A stretch of 30,429 nucleotides of DNA from JABHHG01 sp964419445 (GTDB lineage Bacteria; Fidelibacterota; Marinisomatia; SCGC-AAA003-L08; D37C17): NCBI GenBank assembly GCA_964419445.1, contig CAYQPE010000012.1, positions 1 through 30,429 of the forward strand, in the 5' to 3' direction. The position numbers were made by a program, and so were the translations under genes. Under the pieces are notes generated by a model. The model searched no databases, was not told the DNA's origin, and was given only the letters and a program-made list of their open reading frames with translations. Shown here in pieces: positions 7,315-16,793 of the stretch (within the stretch, counting starts at the first letter, position 1; each line of letters begins with the position of its first letter).

Positions 7315-9114
7315 ATGTCTAAGCAACTTAAAACACAAGAACAGCTCAATGGGTCTGAGAATATCCGTTGGGATTTACAGGATTTATTCGATAGTGTTTC
7401 AGATCCACGCATTCAAGAAGTACTATCTAAGAGTACATCACTTTCTATAGATTTTGAAAAAATATATAAACATCAAGTTAAAGCACTGACTGAAGAAGAG
7501 TTAAATAAAGCATATACTGAATTTATTGAAATTTATGAACCTGTATATCAAGCCAGTCAGTTTGCATCTTTAAGCATTTCGACCAACACATCTGATGATA
7601 AAACTAAAGCATTGAGTGCTAAAATTGAAGATGTAATGTCAACAATTTCAAATAATATTCTCTTTTTCAATTTAGAATTAGCACAACGAACAGATTTAGA
7701 TAAATTAAGCGCATCTCCTAAACTAGAAGATTTTTCATATTTAATTAATCAGTTATACATAAACCGAGAATTTGATCTTAGCGAAAAAGAAGAACAAATC
7801 GTTAATTTGAAATCAATAACAGGTAAAAATGCATTCAAAAAAATGTATTCTGAATTTACATCTTCATTTTCATTTGATTTTGAAATTGATGGTAAAGTCA
7901 ATACCATGACAGGGGCAGAGTTACGCTCTCTACGTCAGCATCCTGATCCAGATATCCGTCATCGTACAATGGATATATTCTTCAATAAATATAAAGAGAA
8001 TAAACTAATCTTTACGCCAATATTCAATAATATAATTAAAGAATTTAATGTTGAACGTACACTAAGAGGATTTGATTCTCCAATTAGTGTAATGAATAAA
8101 CGGAATGATATTGATAATAGAGCAGTCGAATCTCTTGTTGAGGTAACGACTGAATCAAACACTTTGGTACAAAGATATTACAAATTAAAAAAATCAATGT
8201 TAAATCTTGATGAACTTACTTTAGCGGATATATATGCACCACTTCCAGATGCAAGTAGATCCTATTCGTGGAATGAATCCAAAGAATTGGTTTTAGATTC
8301 TTTTAAATCTTTTGATGAAGAATTCTATTTATTAGCAAAATCAATGTTTGATTTAAATCGTATAGATGGTCCAGCTGTACCCAATAAACGTGGTGGAGCA
8401 TTTTGTTCTAGTTCTACGCCAGATTTAAAACCTTATGTACTTCTTAATTTTACAGGAAAATTAAGAGATGTGTCCACAATGGCACATGAGTTAGGTCATG
8501 CAATTCATGCAATGCTTTCAAATAAACAACATTTGTTTAATTATCATCCAATTATGCCATTGGCAGAAACAGCATCTGTGTTCTCTGAAATGATTTTAAC
8601 TGATAAGTTTATGAAGGAAATGGATGATAAGGATGCAAAAATTGCACTACTAACCAGTAAACTTGAAGATATATTCGCTACTAGTCATCGGCAAAATATG
8701 TTTACTCGCTTCGAAATTCGAGCACATGAAACTATTTCAAAAAGACTGATGTCTGCTGATGAGTTATGCAAAATTTATCGTGAAGAGTTAGAATTAATGT
8801 TTGGAGATTCGGTAGTATATTCTGATATTTATGATTGGGAATGGTCTTCAATCCCTCACATGCTTAGTTTACCATTTTATGTGTATGCCTATAACTTTGC
8901 TAATCTCTTAGTCATTGCGCTTTACCAAAAATACTTAGATGAAGGGGAATCATTTATTCCCAAATTTAAATCATTCCTAAGTTCAGGTAGTTCTGCTTCG
9001 CCCAGTGAGCTCACTAAACATTTAGGAGTAGATATAAATGACCCTAACTTCTGGCGTGAGAGCATGATATATATTGAAGGTTTAATTAATCAATTAGAAG
9101 AATTGTTAGATTAA
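7315..9114 (+). CDS. pepF: M3-family oligoendopeptidase F
   Basis: 599-aa zinc metallopeptidase of the M3 family, PepF/M3B branch, cleaving short peptides in the cytoplasm (no signal peptide). Catalytic HELGH at 391-395 lies in VSTMAHELGHAIH, and the third zinc ligand Glu418 is in PLAETASVFSE, 23 residues further on. Length and the N-terminal oligopeptidase-F helical domain are as expected. The frame can be read from a TTG at 7309, but the ATG at 7315 has an AAGGA ribosome site in the antiporter's 3' end and is preferred. The stop codon overlaps the stop of the convergent adenosyltransferase gene. Confidence 0.95.
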   Translation: MSKQLKTQEQLNGSENIRWDLQDLFDSVSDPRIQEVLSKSTSLSIDFEKIYKHQVKALTEEELNKAYTEFIEIYEPVYQASQFASLSISTNTSDDKTKALSAKIEDVMSTISNNILFFNLELAQRTDLDKLSASPKLEDFSYLINQLYINREFDLSEKEEQIVNLKSITGKNAFKKMYSEFTSSFSFDFEIDGKVNTMTGAELRSLRQHPDPDIRHRTMDIFFNKYKENKLIFTPIFNNIIKEFNVERTLRGFDSPISVMNKRNDIDNRAVESLVEVTTESNTLVQRYYKLKKSMLNLDELTLADIYAPLPDASRSYSWNESKELVLDSFKSFDEEFYLLAKSMFDLNRIDGPAVPNKRGGAFCSSSTPDLKPYVLLNFTGKLRDVSTMAHELGHAIHAMLSNKQHLFNYHPIMPLAETASVFSEMILTDKFMKEMDDKDAKIALLTSKLEDIFATSHRQNMFTRFEIRAHETISKRLMSADELCKIYREELELMFGDSVVYSDIYDWEWSSIPHMLSLPFYVYAYNFANLLVIALYQKYLDEGESFIPKFKSFLSSGSSASPSELTKHLGVDINDPNFWRESMIYIEGLINQLEELLD

Positions 9115-9737
9115 TCAATTTTTGTTGAATAATTGGGATTCCATGTAATTTCTTTGCATTCCAAGATATAGTTAACCCACCGGCTATATACAAATAATGC
9201 ATCTGACAATCGGTTTAAATATTTTATAACAAGAGGGTCAATTTCAGATTTACCATTCAATGTGATGCACCTACGTTCTGCTCGCCTGCATATATTTCTT
9301 GCCATATGAAACCAGATATTAGCCTTAGATCCTCCGGGTAATACAAATGATTGTAAAGATGGGAGTTCATTATTTAACTCATCTATTTCTTCTTCTAATT
9401 GTAAAACATTTTCTTCTTTGATTCTGGGTAGTGTACTACTAATATCTTCTGGCAATGTTGCCAAAATAGTTCCAGTATTAAACAATTCATGCTGAATACG
9501 TAATAATTTTTCTATAATTTTTTCTAACTCAATTCGTTTACTTATAAAAGGTCTTAGTGCCTCTATACATCCTCCAATGGTGGCATTTAACTCATCTACA
9601 TCACCATAAGCTTCTATCCTTATATCATCCTTTGGAATACGCTGACCTCCCACTAAACCAGTAGTACCACTATCTCCAGATTTAGTATATACTTTATTTA
9701 TGGAAATTTTAGGGTCATGAAATTCTTTCTTGCTCAT
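9111..9737 (-). CDS. PduO-type ATP:cob(I)alamin adenosyltransferase
   Basis: 208-aa enzyme that transfers adenosyl from ATP to cob(I)alamin, making coenzyme B12 for enzymes such as methylmalonyl-CoA mutase. Family motifs are the ATP-binding loop TKSGDSGTT (18-26), the RIEAYGDVDELNA segment, NICRRAERR and YLNRLSDALFVYSRW, all characteristic of the PduO/MMAB family. The ATG at 9735-9737 follows a strong GGAGG site and overlaps the penicillin-acylase stop by one base (TAATG), implying coupled translation. No B12-dependent enzyme is present in the window. The TAA stop overlaps that of convergent pepF within a TTAA. Confidence 0.95.
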   Translation of the reverse strand: MSKKEFHDPKISINKVYTKSGDSGTTGLVGGQRIPKDDIRIEAYGDVDELNATIGGCIEALRPFISKRIELEKIIEKLLRIQHELFNTGTILATLPEDISSTLPRIKEENVLQLEEEIDELNNELPSLQSFVLPGGSKANIWFHMARNICRRAERRCITLNGKSEIDPLVIKYLNRLSDALFVYSRWVNYILECKEITWNPNYSTKID

Positions 9738-12106
9738 TATTCCTCCGGTTTTAACTCAAAAGTTGATATAGATGAATTTATAATTTTATCATCACTCCAT
9801 AACATGGGTATATATTCTCCATTACTCCAAAGATTTGCCATATCATCATAATGTTTGCTTCCTAAAACACCACTTTGACCTGGTGGGGAAACGATGAGTG
9901 AGTTATCCCAATCTCCCACATCCATAATTAATCGTATTGATGGACACCATTCTGTGGCATGATAGGGTGCATTTGGATTAAAAGCAGTTTGACAAACCGT
10001 ATCAGTATCTCCACCAATTTCAAATGGTCCAACATTTAATATTTTATCTAACGGTGGCTTTATTGACATGCCATGACGAAATTGCACATGATGAATTTTA
10101 CCCCATTGCCAATCTTCGTATTCGTAACCCATATTCTCTTCTAACCATTTGCATGTTTCCAGCATTGATTTTTCCAATACAGATAGAATTTCTTTACTGG
10201 AGGACAACCATTTAGAATCACTATTTTGGAACATATTAAATATAGCCTGTGTGGTATGCCCTAATAATTCACTTGTTGGAAGTAATAATGGATGTTCACC
10301 CACTCCCATAAATCTATCTGTTAGTTCTTTTCCTAAATCCTTTTCAACAATTTCTCTTACCAGTTTATACATTAAAACTTGATACACTGTTGCTGCAGAA
10401 GAGCTGGGTAATAAATAAAAATCCCAATCAGTAAGTATATCTAAAATCTTTTGTACTTTAGGTTTTGCTGTACGTAGCCCCCTTACCATACCATTTATAA
10501 ATATTTCAGCTGGAATAGAATAAACATCTTCATGTAACTGTTTACAGTCTTCAATAGAAATTTTTACTTTACTTTCAAATATTTGATTGATACGTTTGGC
10601 TCTAAACCCATTCATAAACGAATTTCCTAAAAAGTATGGAAAATCATCCGCTACTATTTTATGATTGCATGAAACCAAATACCCTTGATGAGGATTTACT
10701 GACTTGGGCATTTCATTCAATGGGATTTCACCGTTCCATTCATATTCATCAGTCCACCCTGGAATGGGAAGTTGTCCATTCCCAGATTTACGCAGAGGCA
10801 CGCGACCAGATATAAATAATCCAATATTACCATCAGTATCAGCATATGCAATATTAAGTTGTGGAGCTAAAATTTCATCTACGGCATATGAGAAATCTTC
10901 TACTGATGCCGATGTATTCATTTTATAAATTGCTTCTGGTAATTTTAACGATTCTAGTGATTTTGATGATAATGAAATAGTTAATTTTTGATTTCGCACG
11001 ACCTTCCCAATAATTGGGCCATGCTTAGAATATTTTACCAATTCTAAATGAGGCTTTTTACCTTTTACTAAAATTTCTTCTTCAATGATATTAAAATTGA
11101 GCTTTTCACCACAATACTCGTATACATTGGGGTTATCAACACATAATTTTTCAACAAATAAATCCTCTACATCTGTAAATGCTAATGTAATGCCCCATGC
11201 ACATTTTTCATTATGCCCGAGCATCACTCCATTTACTCCTGGTAATGATGCACCTGAAACATGGAGACCTTCTTCAGACTGTAAGTGATTTAAATACCAA
11301 ACACCGGGTGTGGTAAGAACCAAATGTGTATCATTACACAAAATTGGTCTCCCCGACTCGGTTTTGTGGCCACTTATTGTCCATGCATTTGAGCCTCGAC
11401 CACCTCCTTCAAAATCTTTACCTAAAAATGGACCTTTCATTGATTCTAGCATATCTGATACGAATAATTCATTGATTTCTAATCCATTCGGTAATTCAAC
11501 AGGATTATCCTCAGGATAATAAATATTTAACTCTGATGCCTTTTCAACTCCCACTTTTTCAATTATTTCCTGGCGTGTAAGTGTACCAGACCATCCATGA
11601 GATAAAGTCCAAGACATGACTCGCCCCCAACCAATGGTATGAATAGGATGCCAAGGTTCAGGTTTAATTCCAGATAATACAAATTCAATGGGTAATTTAC
11701 CATTTTTGATATATGCATTTACACCATCAGCATATTTCTCTAAAAGGGTTTTCATCTTATTTGAGGTGTTTTCCCAATCTTTTTTGGCTAATCGATTAAA
11801 ACCTAATGTTCGAATAAGCCTATCAGTATCTAACGCATCGTCGCCAAATGCTTCGGATAATCTACCCATGGCAACTCTACGATTCATCTCCATTTGCCAT
11901 AATCTATCCTGTGCATGAACCCACCCTTGAGCAAACATTAAATCCTCATCTGTTTTTGCAAAAATATGAGGTACATGTGCCGCATCTCTATAAATTTTAA
12001 CAGGATCTTTTAATCCACTAATTTTTAATTTACCTTGAAAAAATTTTTGTTTAAAAGATTTTTTATTATATTGAATAAATATCCATTTCAGAACACTTGC
12101 TAACAT
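9737..12106 (-). CDS. Penicillin acylase-family Ntn hydrolase
   Basis: 789-aa precursor of the penicillin amidase family, an N-terminal nucleophile hydrolase that cuts itself into alpha and beta chains. KIYRDAAHVPHIFA, FAQGWVHAQDRLWQMEMNR and GRLSEAFGDD mark the alpha chain. GGRGSNAWTISG places the nucleophile at Ser239, after which the beta chain (about 550 aa) begins, including ILCNDTHL. Family members hydrolyse amide bonds of penicillins or acyl-homoserine lactones; the substrate here is unknown. Most relatives have a signal peptide or membrane anchor, whereas here only a short MLASVLKWIFIQY precedes the conserved part, so the location is unclear. The ATG at 12104-12106 is one base after the ABC permease gene. 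Confidence 0.92.
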   Translation of the reverse strand: MLASVLKWIFIQYNKKSFKQKFFQGKLKISGLKDPVKIYRDAAHVPHIFAKTDEDLMFAQGWVHAQDRLWQMEMNRRVAMGRLSEAFGDDALDTDRLIRTLGFNRLAKKDWENTSNKMKTLLEKYADGVNAYIKNGKLPIEFVLSGIKPEPWHPIHTIGWGRVMSWTLSHGWSGTLTRQEIIEKVGVEKASELNIYYPEDNPVELPNGLEINELFVSDMLESMKGPFLGKDFEGGGRGSNAWTISGHKTESGRPILCNDTHLVLTTPGVWYLNHLQSEEGLHVSGASLPGVNGVMLGHNEKCAWGITLAFTDVEDLFVEKLCVDNPNVYEYCGEKLNFNIIEEEILVKGKKPHLELVKYSKHGPIIGKVVRNQKLTISLSSKSLESLKLPEAIYKMNTSASVEDFSYAVDEILAPQLNIAYADTDGNIGLFISGRVPLRKSGNGQLPIPGWTDEYEWNGEIPLNEMPKSVNPHQGYLVSCNHKIVADDFPYFLGNSFMNGFRAKRINQIFESKVKISIEDCKQLHEDVYSIPAEIFINGMVRGLRTAKPKVQKILDILTDWDFYLLPSSSAATVYQVLMYKLVREIVEKDLGKELTDRFMGVGEHPLLLPTSELLGHTTQAIFNMFQNSDSKWLSSSKEILSVLEKSMLETCKWLEENMGYEYEDWQWGKIHHVQFRHGMSIKPPLDKILNVGPFEIGGDTDTVCQTAFNPNAPYHATEWCPSIRLIMDVGDWDNSLIVSPPGQSGVLGSKHYDDMANLWSNGEYIPMLWSDDKIINSSISTFELKPEE

Positions 12107-12107
12107 A

Positions 12108-13301
12108 TTAATCTCTAAAAATTACTTCTTCACGACTAACAAATTTTACTGATAACCACATTGAACATATTGTAAAAAATATTAATGATAACATAACTTG
12201 AATATATAATCCCCAAGATAATGTTCCAGAGATTATATCATTCATAGTTAATGAAACGTTCAATATAGGGATCCATGCAGTTGATGAGCTTAAAGTAATA
12301 CCTGGCATTAGACCAATCATAATTGGGAAAATTATCATTATATTTAAAGGACCCATAATACTTTGAGCCTCTTTAAAAGTTTTAGCATAAAAAGAAATTG
12401 CTAATAAAAGTGATGAAAAAAACAATGAAATAGGCAATAGTAAGCTAAGTAGTAATAAAATCGGTTTAAATCCTAAAATTTTCATTGCTATTGAAACAAT
12501 TTCATCAGGGATATTTGTATTTAAAGTTACAGCAACCAACATACCCATTAATCCAAAGGCTACAGACATAATTCCAAAAAATGATACAACTAAAAATTTA
12601 CCTGTTAAGATTTCAATCTGGCTTGCTGGAGATGTTAAAATTGTTTCGAGTGTACCACGTTCCTTTTCACCTGCTCCCAAATCTAAAGCAGGGTACATAG
12701 CTCCAGCAAAACAAAATAGCAAAAACATATATGGTAAAAATGTTCCAATTGTCTTACCAAATTTTTCTTGTTCTGAAGCTACATCGATTTCACTAATATA
12801 ATATGGTTCAAATATTTCCTTTTTTAAATTTAAATCAGTATATCTTTGAGTTTCAATAGGTATAAAATATTCATTTAGAATAGTAGTTAAACGTTTTTGT
12901 TTTAAACTTTCACCCTTACCTGAACGAAAAAATAACTTCAATTCTATAGGTATATTTTTATTTAAATATTCATCAATTTCAGCGGGTATTAAAATAGCTG
13001 CATCTATATATTCATCTAATATATATTCAACTATGCTATCCTGCTTCACATCCGTTAACAATATCAATTTTTCATATTTTTTTAATGAAGCAACAAGGTT
13101 AGGATCATTTTTCCCACCTATTATTGCTACATTAAGAGTTTTCTCCATTTCTTTGTTTAAGATGGATGCTGTTATCATTGTTGTACCACCAATAAGTAAT
13201 GGTAATATTACAGATGGAAATACAATCATAAAAAACATAGTTCTACGATCACGAACTAGGTCTTTCATCTCTTTTTTAATAATTGTAAATATCTTAAACA
13301 T
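12108..13301 (-). CDS. ABC-2 type transporter permease (NatB-like)
   Basis: 397-aa permease with the layout of NatB/ABC-2 exporters. A cytoplasmic KEMKDLVRDRRTMFFM start and one membrane helix precede an extracytoplasmic domain of about 150 residues. Five or so C-terminal membrane helices follow, with GAGEKERGTLETILTSPASQ, the conserved cytoplasmic coupling motif of the family, in front of them. It forms an exporter with the adjoining ATPase. The substrate is unknown: NatAB exports Na+, relatives export drugs or peptides. The gene begins directly after the ATPase stop and ends one base before the acylase start. Confidence 0.9.
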   Translation of the reverse strand: MFKIFTIIKKEMKDLVRDRRTMFFMIVFPSVILPLLIGGTTMITASILNKEMEKTLNVAIIGGKNDPNLVASLKKYEKLILLTDVKQDSIVEYILDEYIDAAILIPAEIDEYLNKNIPIELKLFFRSGKGESLKQKRLTTILNEYFIPIETQRYTDLNLKKEIFEPYYISEIDVASEQEKFGKTIGTFLPYMFLLFCFAGAMYPALDLGAGEKERGTLETILTSPASQIEILTGKFLVVSFFGIMSVAFGLMGMLVAVTLNTNIPDEIVSIAMKILGFKPILLLLSLLLPISLFFSSLLLAISFYAKTFKEAQSIMGPLNIMIIFPIMIGLMPGITLSSSTAWIPILNVSLTMNDIISGTLSWGLYIQVMLSLIFFTICSMWLSVKFVSREEVIFRD

Positions 13302-14069
13302 TTATACTTCTCCTACTAATCTAATAAATTCATCCTCAATAGATTTTTCTTTTTTCTGTAACTCAAAATCTTCATAAGAACCATTAAAATAGAGGGAGCC
13401 TTTATGAATTATTGCTAAATCATCACATAATGATTCAATTTCAGATAGTCTGTGTGATGAAAAAATAACAGTTTTACCTTCTTCTCTACATTCCTTAATA
13501 AGACGAATAATACTTTGTGATGCCATAATATCTAAACCAGAAGTTGGCTCATCAAAAACAACTACTTGTGGTCGATGAATCATTGTTCTGGCTATATTCA
13601 CTTTCTGTTTCATTCCAGTACTCAATTTAGAAATTCTTCTGTTAGCAAAATTTTCCATATTTAAGAGATTAAATAAATAATTTCTATTTTTTTGAAATTT
13701 CGAATAAGACATTTCATGTAATTCCGCATAATAATAAACCATTTCTTCTGCGGTTAACCTGTCATATAACCCCGTATTACCTGATAAAAATCCTAGACTC
13801 TTTTTAACATTTTCTGGATTAGTTACTGTATCATAATTATTAACAGTGATATATCCACTTGAAGGACGTAACATAGTACCAATCATACGAAGAGTTGAGG
13901 TTTTTCCAGCACCATTAGGACCAATTAAACCGAAAATTCTACCTGGAGAACAAGAAAAACTAATATCATTTACAGCAACAATACTTTTCTCTTTGAAATC
14001 AGCACCCATCTCTTTCCGCTGTTTTTTTGACAACTTATAAGATTTAGATATATTCTTCACCTCTATCAT
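13302..14069 (-). CDS. ABC transporter ATP-binding protein (NatA-like)
   Basis: 255-aa ATPase with Walker A GPNGAGKT (50-57), signature STGMKQKVNIA (150-160), Walker B VVVFDEP (169-175), D-loop SGLD and switch His in SSHRLSE. It powers the neighbouring ABC-2 permease. The signature reads STGMKQ, as in NatA-type exporters, in place of LSGGQ. The coding region abuts the permease without a gap and begins two bases after the msrB stop, so msrB, the exporter, the acylase and the adenosyltransferase look like one transcript. Confidence 0.95.
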   Translation of the reverse strand: MIEVKNISKSYKLSKKQRKEMGADFKEKSIVAVNDISFSCSPGRIFGLIGPNGAGKTSTLRMIGTMLRPSSGYITVNNYDTVTNPENVKKSLGFLSGNTGLYDRLTAEEMVYYYAELHEMSYSKFQKNRNYLFNLLNMENFANRRISKLSTGMKQKVNIARTMIHRPQVVVFDEPTSGLDIMASQSIIRLIKECREEGKTVIFSSHRLSEIESLCDDLAIIHKGSLYFNGSYEDFELQKKEKSIEDEFIRLVGEV

Positions 14070-14071
14070 TT

Positions 14072-14464
14072 TTACTCTCCCTTAAAATCTAATGATAATG
14101 AATTCACACAATACCGTTGACCCGTTTCAGTAGGTCCATCAGGAAAAACGTGGCCTAAATGAGCATCACAACTAGCACAAGTTATCTCGATTCTTTTCAT
14201 TCCCATGCTATTATCTTCGGTGTAGTTTATACAATCTGACGATATAACATCTGAAAAACTTGGCCACCCTGAACCTGAATCAAACTTCTTGCTTGAATGA
14301 AACAATACTGAATCACAACATATACAGCAATAATTTCCCGTTTCATAATGATTATAGTATTTCCCTGAAAATGGAGGTTCCGTACCACATTGCTGCGTTA
14401 CTTGATATTCTTCAGGTGTTAATTTATTTTTTAGTTCATCTTGCTTTGACATTTCATTGCTCAT
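14072..14464 (-). CDS. msrB: Peptide-methionine (R)-S-oxide reductase
   Basis: 130-aa stand-alone MsrB that repairs methionine-R-sulfoxide in proteins. The catalytic Cys119 lies in RYCVNSLSL. Zinc ligands are Cys47 and Cys50 (in YCCICC) and Cys96 and Cys99 (CASC). Other motifs are SGSGWPSF and HLGHVFPDGP. There is no signal peptide, so it is cytoplasmic. The start is the ATG at 14462-14464; the second Met five residues in is also possible. It is the first gene of the minus-strand operon and faces the beta-helix gene across a 95-base divergent gap. Confidence 0.96.
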   Translation of the reverse strand: MSNEMSKQDELKNKLTPEEYQVTQQCGTEPPFSGKYYNHYETGNYCCICCDSVLFHSSKKFDSGSGWPSFSDVISSDCINYTEDNSMGMKRIEITCASCDAHLGHVFPDGPTETGQRYCVNSLSLDFKGE

Positions 14465-14482
14465 TTTACTTTATTCAGAACG

Positions 14483-14503
14483 GATAAATTTACACAATTT
14501 ATC
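14483..14503. promoter_or_regulatory. Inverted repeat in the msrB / beta-helix divergent promoter region
   Basis: A perfect 8-bp inverted repeat with a 5-base spacer (GATAAATT-TACAC-AATTTATC) sits 18 bases upstream of the msrB start and 56 bases upstream of the beta-helix gene. Its position in a 95-base gap between divergent genes fits a binding site for a dimeric regulator or overlapping -10-like elements. No U-tract is present. Confidence 0.35.
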
Positions 14504-14559
14504 GAAAAGAATCAGTAAATTAACATCTCATGATATTCTATTTTATTTAAGGAAATTAT

Positions 14560-15765
14560 ATGCTAAAAATAATCTTTATCATATTAACCTCTCTTCTATT
14601 TTCTAATTTCGAGAAAGAAATTCAAACACAATTCATTCTTGCAGAAGCAGGTGATACAATTTCAATACCTGAAGGAACCTACCCTATTCGTGGTAGCCTT
14701 TCTATAGAGGGAAAAGAAAATGTAGTTGTTATGGGGCATGGAATGAATAAATCAGTTCTTTCATTTAAAAATCAAACTGATGGTGCTGAAGGATTAAAAA
14801 TCACCAATTGTAAAAATATTTCATTAGTTGACTTTGCAGTAGAAGACTCAAAAGGTGATGCTATAAAAACCCAAGATGTAAATGGAATTACGTTTACACG
14901 GGTTCGAGCGGAATGGACAAATGGTCCTGATGAAAAAAATGGTGCATATGGATTGTATCCAGTTTTATGCGAAAATGTTATCATCGAAGAATCTAAGGCA
15001 GTAGGTGCATCTGATGCAGGCATATATGTTGGGCAATCCAAAAATATAATTGTGAGAAATTCAGAGGCCTATCATAATGTTGCAGGAATTGAAATTGAAA
15101 ATTCAATTCAAGCAGATGTTTATAATAATCATGCACATCATAATACTGGTGGCATATTGGTTTTTGATTTACCTGATTTGGTACAAAAAGAAGGTGAAAA
15201 CATTCGAGTTTTTAATAATATTTCTGAGTATAATAATTTAGATAATTTTGCTCCAGAAGGGAATATAGTAGGGAAAGTGCCATCAGGGACAGGAATTATG
15301 ATTCTTGCCACTAATAATGTAGAAATTTTTGATAATCAAATTATTGAAAATAAAACTGTAGGAACAGCCATTGTAAGCTATTTTATTACTGAAGAACCAA
15401 TCTCGGATTCTTTATATAATCCCTATACATCATCAATTTATATTCATGATAATGTGTATAAGCGTTCTAAGCAAATTCCTGATTTAGATCATGAAATTGG
15501 TCAATTATTATTTTTAAAATTTTGGAGAGATATCCCCAATATTGTTTATGATGGAATGCCTGATCCCCAATATTTAGATAAAGATGGAAAGGTATTATCA
15601 GGTCATCAATTGTGTGTAAATAATAATGTAAATGGAACATTTTTAAACCTAGATATTGGTAATAATTTTGAAAAATGGTATACCCCATTTTTGACACGTT
15701 TTTCAACAGATGATACCGAATTCAATTGTTCATTAAAACCCATAAAGATAACCACTATTCCATGA
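14560..15765 (+). CDS. Secreted right-handed parallel beta-helix protein (TIGR03805-type)
   Basis: 401-aa protein beginning with a hydrophobic signal peptide (MLKIIFIILTSLLFSNF), so exported. From about residue 70 it has successive rungs of the pectin-lyase/NosD-type beta-helix, for example NISLVDFAVEDSKGDAIKTQ, GIYVGQSKNIIVRNSEAYHN and IEIENSIQADVYNNHAHHN, with Asn ladders. The C-terminal region carries two cysteines (HQLCVNNN and FNCSLK). This matches the beta-helix family known to occur next to a diheme cytochrome of the TIGR03806/HNE_0200 type; the function of the pair is unknown. AAGGA precedes the ATG by seven bases. The stop overlaps the cytochrome start (ATGA). Confidence 0.88.
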   Translation: MLKIIFIILTSLLFSNFEKEIQTQFILAEAGDTISIPEGTYPIRGSLSIEGKENVVVMGHGMNKSVLSFKNQTDGAEGLKITNCKNISLVDFAVEDSKGDAIKTQDVNGITFTRVRAEWTNGPDEKNGAYGLYPVLCENVIIEESKAVGASDAGIYVGQSKNIIVRNSEAYHNVAGIEIENSIQADVYNNHAHHNTGGILVFDLPDLVQKEGENIRVFNNISEYNNLDNFAPEGNIVGKVPSGTGIMILATNNVEIFDNQIIENKTVGTAIVSYFITEEPISDSLYNPYTSSIYIHDNVYKRSKQIPDLDHEIGQLLFLKFWRDIPNIVYDGMPDPQYLDKDGKVLSGHQLCVNNNVNGTFLNLDIGNNFEKWYTPFLTRFSTDDTEFNCSLKPIKITTIP

Positions 15766-16793
15766 GATTTAAGTTAATTACATTCATCGTTCTTACCTCA
15801 ATTGTACATACATCGCCATTAAAGCATGCAAAACCCAATTTATCTGAATATAATTTTTTTACAAAACCGTTAAAAAATCAAACACCTTCTTCCAATGTTT
15901 TTGCGTATGATGTAGCATCTCCACTATTTACTGATTATGCCTTTAAAAAGCGATTTATTTATGTACCACAAAACTCCAGATTAAAGTTAAAAGATGACGG
16001 ACATTTTATTTATCCTCAAGGCACCGTACTTATTAAAAATTTTTATTACCCCCAAGATTTCAATAAACCCCATAATGATATACGAATCATGGAAACTAGA
16101 CTGCTTATAAAAACTGTTGATGACTGGGTAGCTTTACCTTACATTTGGAATGAACAGCAAACTGATGCCGTATTAGAAATTGCTGGAGATCGACTTTCTG
16201 CAAATTGGAAACATTACAATGGGAAACAAATCTCTACTGAGTATGTGGTGCCTAATATGAATCAATGTAAAGGCTGCCATGTGTATAAGAATAATTTTCA
16301 ACCCATTGGACCAACAATTAAAAATCTAAATTATATCTATACAGAATTAGAAAATCCAAAAAATCAAATAGATTATTGGATAGAAATTGGAATTTTAGAA
16401 CCTACACAAATCCACCATAATTTTTCTGCTGCCATCGATTATAGAGACCCCCATGAAAATTTAAATTTACGGGCTCGTGCATGGCTTGATATAAACTGCG
16501 CACATTGCCATCGATTAGGTGCTCCTGCTGAAAATACGGGTTTATACTTAGAAATAGAGGAAAAGGACAGTAAAGCATTAGGTATTCTCAAACCACCCAT
16601 TGCAGCAGGAAGAGGCTCTGGTAACCTCAAATATACCATTGTTCCCGGCAAACCTCATGAATCTATTCTATCATTTAGAATTAATTCTACTGATCCTGGC
16701 ATAATGATGCCCGAGCTTGGTAGAAAACTTGTTCATGAAGAGGGGTTAGAAATTATTAATAAATGGATTAAAGAAATGGATTATGGACATTAA
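15762..16793 (+). CDS. Exported diheme c-type cytochrome, SO_2930/HNE_0200 (TIGR03806) family
   Basis: 343-aa protein with a signal peptide (MRFKLITFIVLTSIVHTS) and two haem c attachment sites, CKGCH at 169-173 and CAHCH at 246-250. MMPELGR near residue 315 offers a candidate axial Met. The N-terminal part has the family pattern AYDVASPLFTDYAFKKRFIY, YPQGTVLIKNF, METRLLIK and WVALPYIWNEQQTDAVL. It should act in the periplasm or on the cell surface in electron transfer, partner unknown. The frame can be extended to a TTG at 15726, but the ATG at 15762 overlaps the beta-helix stop by four bases and starts the signal peptide, so it is preferred. Confidence 0.9.
   Translation: MRFKLITFIVLTSIVHTSPLKHAKPNLSEYNFFTKPLKNQTPSSNVFAYDVASPLFTDYAFKKRFIYVPQNSRLKLKDDGHFIYPQGTVLIKNFYYPQDFNKPHNDIRIMETRLLIKTVDDWVALPYIWNEQQTDAVLEIAGDRLSANWKHYNGKQISTEYVVPNMNQCKGCHVYKNNFQPIGPTIKNLNYIYTELENPKNQIDYWIEIGILEPTQIHHNFSAAIDYRDPHENLNLRARAWLDINCAHCHRLGAPAENTGLYLEIEEKDSKALGILKPPIAAGRGSGNLKYTIVPGKPHESILSFRINSTDPGIMMPELGRKLVHEEGLEIINKWIKEMDYGH

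Noticed and set aside
2073..12106. Quorum-quenching system made of the MBL hydrolase and the penicillin acylase
   Set aside because: Both families include acyl-homoserine-lactone degrading enzymes, but the genes are in separate operons and substrate cannot be read from the sequence.
15726..15761. TTG extension of the diheme cytochrome
   Set aside because: It would place 12 hydrophilic residues before the signal peptide; the ATG at 15762 in ATGA overlap is better.
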